A stretch of 64,000 nt of DNA. It comes from Asterella californica. Its lineage: Eukaryota > Streptophyta > Marchantiopsida > Marchantiales > Aytoniaceae. Below the pieces are notes generated by a model. That model was given only the letters and a program-made list of their open reading frames with translations, made no database searches and was not told the origin of the DNA. Every line of letters starts with the position of its first letter. Positions within the stretch are counted from its first letter, which is position 1. Position numbers and translations under genes: made by a program. The DNA is taken from the NCBI GenBank assembly GCA_036924285.1, contig JAYKYS010000004.1, positions 32,272,001 to 32,336,000 on the forward strand, given 5' to 3'. Positions 11,125-21,530 of the stretch are shown in pieces.

Positions 11125-14100
11125 ATGATCCCGCTTGAGCAGCCTGTGGGATCACAACAGACTGATGAAGAGGTTGCTCAAGATTCTGAGAGTAGCTACA
11201 CTGTACATAGTTGGAAATCTGGTTTGATAGCTTTTAGTTCTGATGATTGGAGTAAGTTCACACGGGTAGAGGATTTGACTGAGAAGAGTAGAAGGCTGAT
11301 GGAGAGGTGTGCAGCAAATCTGCGCTGTACAGGAGTTCTGAGTGAAGGTGAGATGATTTCTGGTGTTTACGAGGAGTTTGTAGGTATACAGTCTTTTGTT
11401 CGTTGGCTGGATGATGTAGATAGGTTGATGGAGCAGATGGGAGGAAGGGTGGTGATCCCCATCCACTCTCGTAAAGTCTATGAGGAGGTTATCTCGTGCT
11501 TACAATCTCGTCCTCATCCGAGACTGGAGAGTGGATGGAAGGATGCAATCTGCTGGTGTGGCTCTCGTGAAGAAACAGAGGTTCACACCAAATACAAAAC
11601 TGTAGCGAAGAAGGTGAAACCAGTGGCGACCCAGCTACCTGTTGATTCACAGCAGCAGATGGAGTTAGCAGCCACTGAGCCTGTACTGAGAGATCCTAAA
11701 CAGATAGGACACGAGTTTACTCAAGAGACACTCGAGTAGCTCCAGATAGGAGGGGGTGGCTTCTTGACTGAAGTGGAGAAACGAGCTTTTGAGCAGATGA
11801 TAGTTAGCCATGGTAAGGCATTTTCTTTCTCAGCTGGAGAGATTGGTTGTGTGGATCCTAGTGTGATAGCTCCGATGGTTATCTTCACAGTTCCTCACGT
11901 ACCTTGGGACTTGAAACCGATTCCAGTCCCTCGTGCCTTGCTACCGAAGGTTATTGACTTACTGAAGGAGAGGATGCGGATGGGTATTCTTGAACCATCT
12001 ATGGCTCCGTACTCTAGCCGATGGTTCACAGTACCTAAGAAGACAGGAGCTTTACGCTTCATCCAAGACTTACAGCTTGCTAACAACATCACGATTCGAA
12101 ATGTTAGAACAGGACCTGTGGTTGATGAAGTAGCCGAGGCATTTGCTGGAAGATCTATCTATTCTATTGGAGATCTGTTTTCAGGTTATGATCAGTTTCA
12201 GCTTGCTTTGGAGAGTAGAGACTTGACTACCATGCGTACACCTTTGGGGTTGATGCGGATGTGTACTCTTCCTCAGGGTGCGACAAACTCAGTAGCTCAT
12301 ATGCAAAATGCGATGCATAAGGTGTTACGAGAGTTTGTACCTGAGGTTACTATCCCATTTCTTGATGATATCCTCATGAAAGGCTGTCCGGTGGAGGACA
12401 AGGACGAGACTATGTCTGCTGATGGTTGCAGAAAGTTCGTTGCAGACCACATCCGAGATGTGGAGAAGATTTTGATGCGCTTGGAAGAGGTACACCTTAC
12501 TCTGTTAGGTATCAAATCTCGTTTTGGAATGTCAGAGATTGTGGTGGTTGGTCACTTATGTGGTACTTTTGGGAGACGGCCGAACCCAGAGAAGGTAGAT
12601 GTTATAGCAAGGATAGTAGATTATACCAACATCACTGAGGTTCGACGATTCTTAGGAGCTTGTGTGTTCTTTCGTGTGAGTATTCCTCATTATGCACACA
12701 TTGCCGAGCCTCTGTATGCACTTCTGAGAAAGGGAAAGAGGTTTACTTGGCGGCAAGAACATCACGAGACGATGGAGCAGCTGAAAGAGATTCTGAAGTC
12801 TCCACCTGTGCTAAGGAGACTTAGCTACGAGAGCGGAAGACCTATCATACTGACTGTTGACACGAGTCCAAAGGCGATTGGATGGGCAGTCGGTCAAGAA
12901 GATGCAGAAGGCGTGCGGTTTGTTTCAAGGTTTGGAGCTCGGATCTTAACAGATAGACAACGTAACTATCCTCAAGTGAAGCGTGAGTTGTGGGGAGCTG
13001 TTACTGCTATGAAGGTAGACCGAGAGTTCTTGATAGGTGCACGTGTGATAGTAGAAACAGATTGTTTGCCTTTGCTAGGTATGATAGCAAACTGTAATAC
13101 TCCAGACATAGCAATGCTACGATGGATTGCTTATATCCGGAGTATGAACCCTGAGCTGAAACATATAGCAGGAAAGGATAATCCTGTTGCAGACATGTTA
13201 TCTAGGGCTTGTTATACAGATGAAGAAGAGATGTTTACAGAAGTCGAAGATGAAGAGCAGAGAGATGTTTGGTGCCAAGTTGGTCAGCGGACTTCAGACT
13301 TGGGACCACTGCCGTTCTACGAGGAGTTCTACACGGAAAAGTTCCGCGATATCGGATATTATCTGAGTTTATTATGCAGACGAGAGGGTTGGAGTGATGT
13401 AGAGTTTAAGGAGATTAGAAGAAAAGCGTACGGTTACCTTCTACGTGAAGGCTATCTGTGGAAACGTCCGAAGAGAAGAGATGGGATGCTGGCTAGAGTG
13501 GTGGATGATCGACCGACGAAGCTAAATCTGCTGAAGGAGTTTCATGACACCTTGTGGGCTGGACACCGTGGAGTTTAGGCTACGTACACGAAGATGAAGG
13601 AGCGATACTGGTGGAAGGGTTTGTATCAAGACGTAGTGGATTTTGTTGGGTCGTGTCTGCACTGCCAGTTCTACTCTAAAGTCCGTTACAGAGATGGACT
13701 TGTACCTACCTACCCACCTAGTATTCATTTTTCGTGGGTCCTTGATCTTGTGATGATGCCGCCGGGACTGTGGGGGATGCGCTACTTGGTGTTGGCTCGA
13801 GAGGATCTCTCCAACTACGTGGAGGGACGAGCACTACGGACGAAGACTACAGAGAACATATGTAGATTCGTGCTTGAAGATATCATCTGTCGTTATGGAT
13901 CTGTTGGAAGATTACGAGCAAATAGGGGCAAGTTGAGAGGTGCAGAAGCGAAGGAGTTCTTTGCTCGCTATGGAGTAAAGCTTCGGCTTACTACTGCCAT
14001 GAATCCAGAAGGCATTGGTAAGAGTGAACGAGGACACCCTTCTATTGTTCACGCTTTAGTGAAAGCATGTGATGGTAGGCCTAGAAAATGGCCGAGACTA

Positions 14101-14724
14101 CTTCCATTCGCTTTATGGGCTGATAGAACTACACACTGTACCACGACTGGTTATATGCCAGTTGAGCTTATGTTGGGGCAGAAACCGATCATGCCTGCTG
14201 AGGAGGACTTTCCTACGTGGGCTACGCTACCATGGGAAGATGATATAGATCATACTTCACTCCTTGTTTTACGAACTAGGCAGTTGGAGCGAAGGGAGGA
14301 AGATCTTGCTGAGGCGCAAGAGAAACTGAAGGTGGCTCGAGTCAGAAACAAAGAGCGTTTTGACAAGACTCACCGACTACGACCAAAGCCAATACGTGTT
14401 GGTGATTGGGTTCTGGTGTATGATAGCACGCTGGAGAACCAGCATTCTACACTTCGTAAGTTCTCGCGAAGATGGTTCGGGCCTTATGTTGTGCTAGATG
14501 TTTATGACAATGCCACTTATAGTTTACGTGAGCTAGATGGTACTCCTTTGAAACTATCTGTGGCCGGCAAGCGAGTGAAGTTGTTCAAACGACGTGGAGG
14601 ATCAGTAGATTTGTTCAACTTTCTAGAGTCTGAGCAGAGGACGACAAGAGATGAAGACGCCTCGGCTACTAAAGAGGTTGAGGCGGACGAGAGCGATGAT
14701 GATGAAGAGCAGATAGAAGACTGA
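11125..14724 (+). pseudogene. pol: pol of element B: RT, RNase H, integrase
   Basis: One frame of about 1200 codons is broken by two stops: TAG at 11737 (CAG in relatives, LEQLQ) and TAG at 13576 (TGG in relatives, GHRGIWATY). The N-terminal domain is unknown. RT has SSRWFTVPKK, LPQGATNS and FLDD (about 12358-12369). RNase H has ILTVDTSP, KRELWGAV, ETDCLPLLG and DMLSRA. Integrase has CLHC, WVLDLV, and a second catalytic block reading RANRGKL where other copies have RADRGEL, so the catalytic Asp is mutated to Asn. KSERGH follows, then a GPYVV module. There is no chromodomain; the tail is acidic (Glu/Asp). Confidence 0.88.
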
Positions 14725-14755
14725 AGAGGTTGGCACATGCCGGAGGATGTGCAGG

Positions 14756-14770
14756 TTTGGAGGGGGTGGA
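14756..14770 (+). other. Polypurine tract of element B
   Basis: TTTGGAGGGGGTGGA lies immediately before the LTR start TGTCG. It is the expected plus-strand primer for reverse transcription. C, I and A have near-identical tracts at the same place. Confidence 0.8.
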
Positions 14771-16100
14771 TGTCGTGATGTGAATCATTTTCTTGTGTAA
14801 ATAATTCACCTCTCTGTCAAGCGTTAGTCTCTCTGAGTGAAATTAGGACCTCAGAGAAGTCGATACTGGAGGATGTTATATATTTTTTGAGTCTTAGTAG
14901 GTTGATTACCATGTTGATAGAGGTAAGCTCATGGGTTGTAATTACGTGTCGTCCATGCATTCTTCCTAGCGAGGTTAGGTTATCTTTCGGAATTACGTGT
15001 CGTTTTACATGTCTTCGCATGTAGTTTAGGGTCTATGCTGGCACTTTAGGGGCTTGACGTGGTAGCCTTTATGCAAAATCAAGTCACCACGTGGTTTGGG
15101 ACACAAAAGGACAGGGGAGTGAAGCTATGAACTCCCATTGGTCCAATTTTGTCTTTGTGTACCGCTAAACTTAGTAGTAGGGGTCTTAAGAGGAGTTCGA
15201 GCATTTGGAGAGAGATCTTCGAAATCTGAGAGCACAGGGAGATAGGGTTCGTCATGCCAAGCACTGTCAGCAAAATTTTTGATCGATTTGAAGCAATAAA
15301 GAAGGAGTTATGGCTGATTGAAGTTCGATTTGTGCCAGAATTGCAGCACTTCTGTTGATTTTGGGGTTTTCGGTGTCAATCGCAGTAGATTTGAGAAAAT
15401 CGCTTCAAACCTTCGAGGTCGCGTTCATTGGCAGCAGGGCTACGACTGTCCCCAAATTTTCATGTCAATTGAAATTGTGAGTAATTCAGGGCGACCGCTG
15501 AAGCAGAGGGGGTCCGAAAAACTCTCAATCTAGAACATCAACTTCAGAGAGCGAGATCTGGAGTTCAGTGTACAATCAGGAGGCCCAACTTCACAGGAGT
15601 GTTCAGAAAGCTGTTTACTGCAAATCCTGTATGAATCTTCGAAAGTGATCGAGCCAATTCTCCGTTCTAGGTCGAAATAGCTGTCTGGGTACCAGAAATT
15701 GCCGTAATTTCTCTGCTCAGAACGTTTCTGCCCATATCTCGACACTCTGATCTGATCTAAAGCTGAAACTTCGTGTGTATGGTCAGTAGGGCCTCATTTA
15801 CATGTAGGAGGAGTTCTGAAGTCTGAACCATCGTATGTTTCTGATTCTGGACTGTTAAAGTTCGCTGTCTGACCTTATTACTACTAGTCTGATCTGATTT
15901 TTACTTCCTGAACATACTGGAGGGTCCATTCGACCTGAGTGAGTGTTTATACTGTTCCCTTTTGATCTGAAGCCTACCTCTGTGTAGTAAGCAACCACAG
16001 CCTGGAGCCCAATGCTTCCTTGAGTAGACCGAACATAGCCTTCAAGGTCATATCACAGTCAGAAGGTTCCGTCCTTCCCAGGAAAACTCTCGAATCGACA
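14771..16100 (+). repeat. 3' LTR of element B (1330 bp)
   Basis: It begins TGTCGTGATG and ends TCGACA, with inverted termini TGTCG/CGACA. An AATAAA at 15295-15300 is a candidate polyadenylation signal. The first ~110 bp and the last ~60 bp match the D LTR, but the middle differs. No gene is visible inside. Confidence 0.85.
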
Positions 16101-17630
16101 GCGTAGGAAGTACAAGGTGGATGGTCAATTCGGGCAGGGGAACCGCTTGCATGTGAGGTAGCAACCTCCTGTCAGCGCCTCTCTCTCCCTGGTGGTCGTC
16201 TCCCCTGGTTCTCATGACAGCGACATAAGTAGGATCGCAGAGTAGGAGATAGAGCTATGCCTGTTCTGCCAGTTCTAAAATGTTCAGTAGTCGATTCTAT
16301 GGTGCAGGCAGACTAGACACATTAGAGAGAAGACACCTGATAGATAGTTCTTCGCACTACACCCGTTGTTGGAAACATACGAATAGTCTTGGAATACACA
16401 GGAGGGGTCTGCATACTCGTACCAGCAGTGGTTCGAAGATGTAGATAGAAGTAGTGGACAGTCTAGGAACAGGGAACGGCATCCTCGTGCAGTCCTGTTA
16501 GCTAGACTGGTGTGTCGAGGATTAGACGCAGGAAGTAAAGGGAGTGAGCTTCCCAATGTCATTGTGACTTCTTCTCGGGGAATAGATTGTGGATTTGAGT
16601 GCAGAAGCTTTGTTCATGTCTTCTGGATGGTGGGTTCCTTGAATTCGCTCCCAATTGTGCATGGGAAGTGTTCTTCTTGAGTGGCGGTGACTGTCAGCAG
16701 TTGTGGAAGTGTAGCTTGACTCGTTCAGTAGAGCACTTGGGATCTACGTACGAACGGTCTTATGGGTAAAAGATCCTAGAAGACAGAGTAGTCAGAGCAG
16801 CGAAGTGAAGAAGAAAGAAGCCTTCTTCCCGCAACAGAAGACGACATCCTCGAGTAGAAGACGGTGCAACAGTACTCACATTTGTTGTCTTCCTCCCCAA
16901 ACTATTACAAGCAGGGATGGCTTGTTAGTCAGGATCCGGACTAGAAGCCTGTCGGAATCTTAATTTACTCTTTTCATCTTGTTTTCTCTTGTTTGGATTT
17001 TCTTATCTTCTCCATCTTCTCCCATCTTCCCCATCTTATTACCTTCTTCTAGTGAGCTTCCGAGACTTCTATTGAGCTTCCGTGAAGGTGAATGTCGTTG
17101 TAGTGCTGCAGGAAGACTATTTCCGTAGGCAGAAGCCTGGGAAAGCTACAGGGGGCATACACCCTGTGATTAATCTAACCCGTTGGAATGTGAGTGTGAG
17201 AATAAGGTGTAACGACCGTTGCTAGTCGACTTCTGCGAAGCAGGACAGCCTTCTAGAGGTGTGAGAAGACGAGCTGAACCCCTAGAAGACGAGAATCGCT
17301 TCGGGAAGACGGTATCGAGAAGACCAGAAGAAGCAACCTGGAAGCAGGAAGATCGTCTTCCCGAGCTTCTCTGTGAATAATTGTGTGATATTTTAGTTGG
17401 TAGTTGTTTGTTTAGTTCTAGAGCACCATGTGGCGTGTCTGGAAGACGTATGATTTTGTGTGGTTTTGTGAGAAGACGGGCTTTTTAGGCAAAACCCGTG
17501 TGTTTGTGTGTTTGAACAGATCCTAGAACTTAGAGCAGCGATTACTTACGTAAATCCTCTGTGGGAACGATATCTTGTATACTAAATGGGCAAAAGGAGT
17601 AATCCTGCGTCACTACATATAGTGAGCACC
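16101..17630 (+). repeat. Probable 5' LTR of element H
   Basis: About 1.5 kb of non-coding DNA lies between the end of B and a clear primer site. It is called an LTR only from position, since no second copy was found. GAAGAC and GTCTTC recur throughout from about 16.7 kb. The outer edge is unknown. Confidence 0.5.
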
Positions 17631-17635
17631 ATTTT

Positions 17636-17653
17636 TGGCGCCGCTGCCGGGGA
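17636..17653 (+). promoter_or_regulatory. Primer binding site, tRNA-Asp type
   Basis: TGGCGCCGCTGCCGGGGA differs by one base from the usual plant retrotransposon site complementary to tRNA-Asp, TGGCGCCGTTGCCGGGGA. That site is common in the Tat/Athila group. Confidence 0.8.
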
Positions 17654-17996
17654 TTTCAACTTAGTAACTTCTGTTCTAAGCTTCCTGGATCTGTGTGTCA
17701 TTAGTTAGGTTCATTTCGAACTAACTTCGATTGTAGTTGAATGTGTTGTGGGACTCTATCTTGCTAGAAGACAGGAACCGCAACCAGAAGTTGATAAGAT
17801 ACATCAGGGAAAGTTGGAAGAAGCCGCTTCCCTGCTTCCAAGAGTTCTTGGAAGACTCGATCTTGGAAGATTGCAGTGAGTGCAACCAGAAGCAGGAGAA
17901 GAAGACGTTCTGAACCTGTGATCGGTTGTTCAGTTAGTTGGTCTCCCGGATCTAGTGGTAGAGGAAGAGAGACATCTCTTCTCAGTACTCTGGTGG

Positions 17997-19950
17997 ATGC
18001 CTCCGACCAGAGGTAGAAGCAGAAGACGCACGGATAAAGATCCTGAGTGGGTAAACTCACCCCAGCGAACCGCTTCTAGAGAGCAGCGGATATCCCTGAG
18101 ACACCAAAGGAAAGAAGAAGAGCTCAGGAAGATCCGATCGGTAGAGTTGGAAGAGCCTTCCATCTCGAGCATAATCTTTGGCGAAGATAGAAACCAACTG
18201 GGTGATCACGTGTATAAAGTAGATTTTGGTACTGGTTACTCGGAAGACGTCTTCCCAAGTGCAGAAAAAGCTTCTCAAGGTGAAGGAAGACTGGAGGAGA
18301 TTGTTCCAGACGTCTCGGAAGGTTGCAGTGACAGTAGTTCTGACTCTGAAGACGACCTTCGTGATTCAGACAGGCCTGGACCTTCGAGAAGACCATCTCC
18401 ACCACTTGGACCTGAGGAAGAAAGAAGTTGGCAGTCGCACCAGCCGGCAGTCGACATGGCTTCCCACACTCGGCAGAAGTACCATCCGTACGACGATGAT
18501 GCTGACGCGGATGACTTCATCACGATGTTCGAGACCATCTCTAGATCCAACAAGGAAGACGCTGATGTTGACAGACTCCGTGTATTTCCTAGTTTTGATC
18601 GTAGGGAAGGGAAGGAAATGGATGAGTAAGATGTTGGATGATGTTGTAGTAATGGCCGCTTGGGCTACTCTGAAGGCAGCTTTTCTGAAGAGGTTTAGAG
18701 GAGTGGGCTATGATCGGATGACCCTCATAGAACTTCAGAGGCTCGAACGAAAGAAGAAAGAGACACTAAGGGATTACACCGAGAGGTTTGAAGATCTCCT
18801 AGATCACATCCCTCAAAACCAAGGGAGACCCGGCTACTGTGCTCAGCAAGCTGTGGACTGGTACTTGGGAGGATTGTCTCAGGATATGGAATTGTACTGC
18901 AGAAGAGGAGGAGGTGATGATTTAGCAGAGGTACAGAAGCATGTCGAGCAGTATGAAACATCGAGCATCACTCGGAATATGACAAAAGATAGAGGGAAGA
19001 CCTCGAAGAAGTCCAAGAAATCGAAAAAGTCTTCTCGGAAGTCCAAGAGGAAGTCCAAGTCCACTGAAACTGATAACAATGATTCAGAAGCATCTTCTAC
19101 TTCTGAAGAGTCTACTGTCGAAAGTTCAGAATCCGAATCTGAACAAGAGAAGAAGGCGCGGAAGAAGAAGAAGGAGAAGACGCGAGCAAGGGAAGAAGTT
19201 GTGCAGAAGATGCCTCAAACTCAGATCATACAGTCTGCACCTGATCCCCGCATCGATGAGGTTCTGAAGCAGTTTGCCGACCTGAAAGTTCATCTTCTGA
19301 ACCAGAAGGTCAAGCGGAAGCAGCCTACGGCTTCCCGGCCAAACCTTTGGTGCAACCTTTGTAACTCTTCCGGGCACACCAGAGATCAGTGTACGCAGGA
19401 CCAAGCTGTCAACTGGGCAGGATGGGAAGAAGACGATGAGGGATATCTACACGATCCCAGTGGGGAAACTTGCTATAGAATCGAGACGATACAACCCTTC
19501 ACTCCTACGCCTCCCGCCCAATATAATCGTTATGTACCTAGGGATAGAGCTAGCAATGTACAGACCAGGGTGCCTTGGCAGCCTTCTTCATCACAACGAC
19601 CTCTCAACCCTCTTCCTGGAGCATGCAATAATTGTGGAGAGACAGGACACTGGTGGTCCACCTGTCCTCATCCGAGAAGACAGATTGGGCAAGTGCCCTT
19701 ATGTGAGAATTGTAAGGAAGCCGGTCATTTCACAGGGAATTGTCCTCAGACCTTACGGCCGCGACAAATGGTTAGATTTGCAGATACCACGCCTCCTGCA
19801 GAAGCAGCATCAACTTCTAAACTCGAGTTAGCAGTGGTACAACACATCACGGTAGAAGAAGAAGATCCTGGGGATTGTACGGATTGTCTCCATATCGAGG
19901 AAGATGAACCAGACCCCGGGAAGCGCGAAGGAAAGCACTTCCATTTTTTC
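17997..19950 (+). pseudogene. gag: Gag of element H with three zinc knuckles
   Basis: The ATG at 17997 (MPPTRGRSRRR) opens a frame that runs to a stop at 18629. The homologous reading continues one base over from about 18615, so a small indel breaks it. The N-terminal half is acidic and Arg/Ser-rich. The capsid core includes WATLKAAFLKRF and LRDYTERFEDLL, typical of plant gypsy Gag. A Lys/Ser run and a Ser/Glu run (about 19000-19190) follow. Three CX2CX4HX4C knuckles come next: CNLCNSSGHTRDQC (about 19350), CNNCGETGHWWSTC (about 19625) and CENCKEAGHFTGNC (about 19702). The frame itself stops at 20016; 19950 is where a -1 shift would leave it. Confidence 0.8.
19944..19950 (+). promoter_or_regulatory. 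Candidate -1 frameshift heptamer TTTTTTC in element H
   Basis: In the Gag frame it parses T TTT TTC, an X XXY YYZ site. The -1 frame reads on through METPEEASSFTLTDG to the D junction, about 50 codons. No downstream structure was checked, and T runs are common, so this is weaker than the GGGTTTT sites. Confidence 0.45.
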
Positions 19951-20098
19951 AGCTGCAGAAGACGACTGCAGCTCAGAAAATGGAGACGCCTGAAGAAGCG
20001 TCATCTTTCACTTTGACGGATGGTACTGTTTGGAATCCTGACCCGAATTCAGATAGTTGGCCTCCGGAGGAAGTCTTGGATGAAGCTGTGTTCAAGGT
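19951..20098 (+). pseudogene. Start of protease/pol of element H, truncated
   Basis: About 50 open codons in the -1 frame (…TVWNPDPNSDSWPPEE…) end abruptly where D begins. They are too short to assign a domain. They are read as the linker before protease because of the frame and position. Confidence 0.4.
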
Positions 20099-20103
20099 AT
20101 GTA

Positions 20104-21530
20104 CCTCTTCCAAGCGCATTAGAATCTTCTCCACATCTCGGATGTGGTCTGCAACGAACTTTCTGCAACCATCAGCAGTCATAGTCTCGTCCTTGTCCTC
20201 CACCGAACAGCCTTTCATGGGGATATCATCAAGAAATGGGATAGTAACCTCAGGTACAAACTCTCGTAACACCTTATGCATCGTGTTTTGCATATGAGCT
20301 ACTGAGTTTGTCGCACCCTGAGGAAGAGTACACATCTGCATCAACCCCAAAGGTGTACGCATGGTAGTCAAGTCTCTACTCTCCAAAGCAAGCTGAAACT
20401 GACCATAACTTGAAAACAGATCTCCAATAGAATAGATAGATCTTCTAGCAAATGCCTCGGCTACTTCATCAACCACAGGTCCTGTTCCAACATTTCGAAT
20501 TGTGATGTTGTTAGCAGGCTGTAAGTCTTGGATGGAGCGGAAAGCTCCTATCTTCTTAGGTACTGTGAACCATCGGCTAGAGTATGGAGCCATAGATGGT
20601 TCAAGAATACCCATCCGCATCCTCTCTTTCAGTAACTCAATAACCTTCGGTAGCAGGGCACGAGGGACTGGAATCGGCTTCAAGTCCCAAGGTACGTGAG
20701 GAACAGTGAAGATAACCATCGGAGCTATCACACTAGGATCCACACAACCAATCTCTCCAACTGAGAAAGAAAATGCCTTACCATGGTTAACTATCATCTG
20801 CTCAAAAGCTCGTTTCTCCACTTCAGTCAAGAAGCCACCCCCTCCTATCTGGAGCTGCTCGAGTGTCTCTTGAGTAAACTCGTGTCCTATCTGTTTATGA
20901 TCTCTCAGTACAGGCTCAGTGACCGCTAACTCCATCTGCTGTCGTGAATCAACAGGTAACTAGGTCGTCACTGGTTTCACCTTCTTCGCTACAGTTTTGT
21001 ATTTGGTGTGAACCTCTGCTTCTTCACGAGAGCCACACCAGCAGATTGCATCCTTCCATCCACTCTCTAGTCTCGGATGAAGACGAGATTGTAAACACGA
21101 GACAACCTCTTCATAGACTTTACGAGAGTGGATGGGGATCACCACCCTTCCTCCCATCTGCTCCATCAACCTATCTACATCATCTAGCCAACGAACAAAA
21201 GACTGTACACCTACAAACTCCTCGTAAACACCAGAAATCATCTCATCTTCACCCAGAACTCCTGTACAGCGCAGATCTGTTGTATACTTCTCCATCAGCT
21301 TTCTACTCTTCTCAGTCAGATCCTCTACTCGTATGAACTCACTCCAATCATCAGAACTGAAAGTCATCAAACCTGAAAGTCATCAAACCTGATTTCCAAC
21401 TATGTACAGTGTAGCAGTTTTCAGAATCTTGAGCAACCTCTTCGTCAATCTCCTGTGATCTCACAGGCTGCTCAAGCGGGATCATAGTAGTAGCAGATCC
21501 ATCACTCTTGGTATCCCGTCCTACAAGAGT
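20104..21530 (-). pseudogene. pol: pol fragment of element D: N-terminal region and partial RT
   Basis: The homology to B pol is close. RT has SSRWFTVPKK, LPQGATNS and FLDD, and ends soon after. Lesions: a TAG at 20962-20960, where relatives have CAG before LPVDS, and a 16-bp tandem duplication near 21358-21391 (the TTTGATGACTTTC block twice), which shifts the frame in the N-terminal region. Confidence 0.82.

Larger units (their letters stand above)
8237..16100 (+). mobile_element. Ty3/gypsy element B (tRNA-Thr-primed lineage), 5' end truncated
   Basis: The order is truncated 5' LTR, primer site, gag-protease, pol, purine tract, 3' LTR. The 5' LTR keeps only its last 232 bp, matching 15869-16100. 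The left junction at about 8237 abuts the broken family A copy, so the target-site duplication cannot be checked. The coding region is nearly full length but carries four nonsense codons and one small deletion, so the element is dead but fairly young. Confidence 0.9.
16101..20098 (+). mobile_element. Gypsy-type element H (tRNA-Asp-primed), 5' half
   Basis: An LTR-like leader, a tRNA-Asp primer site, Gag and the very start of protease/pol precede the junction with D at about 20098. The left limit is set only by the end of B. No partner LTR or pol was found with confidence. The sequence is remarkably rich in GAAGAC. Confidence 0.7.
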
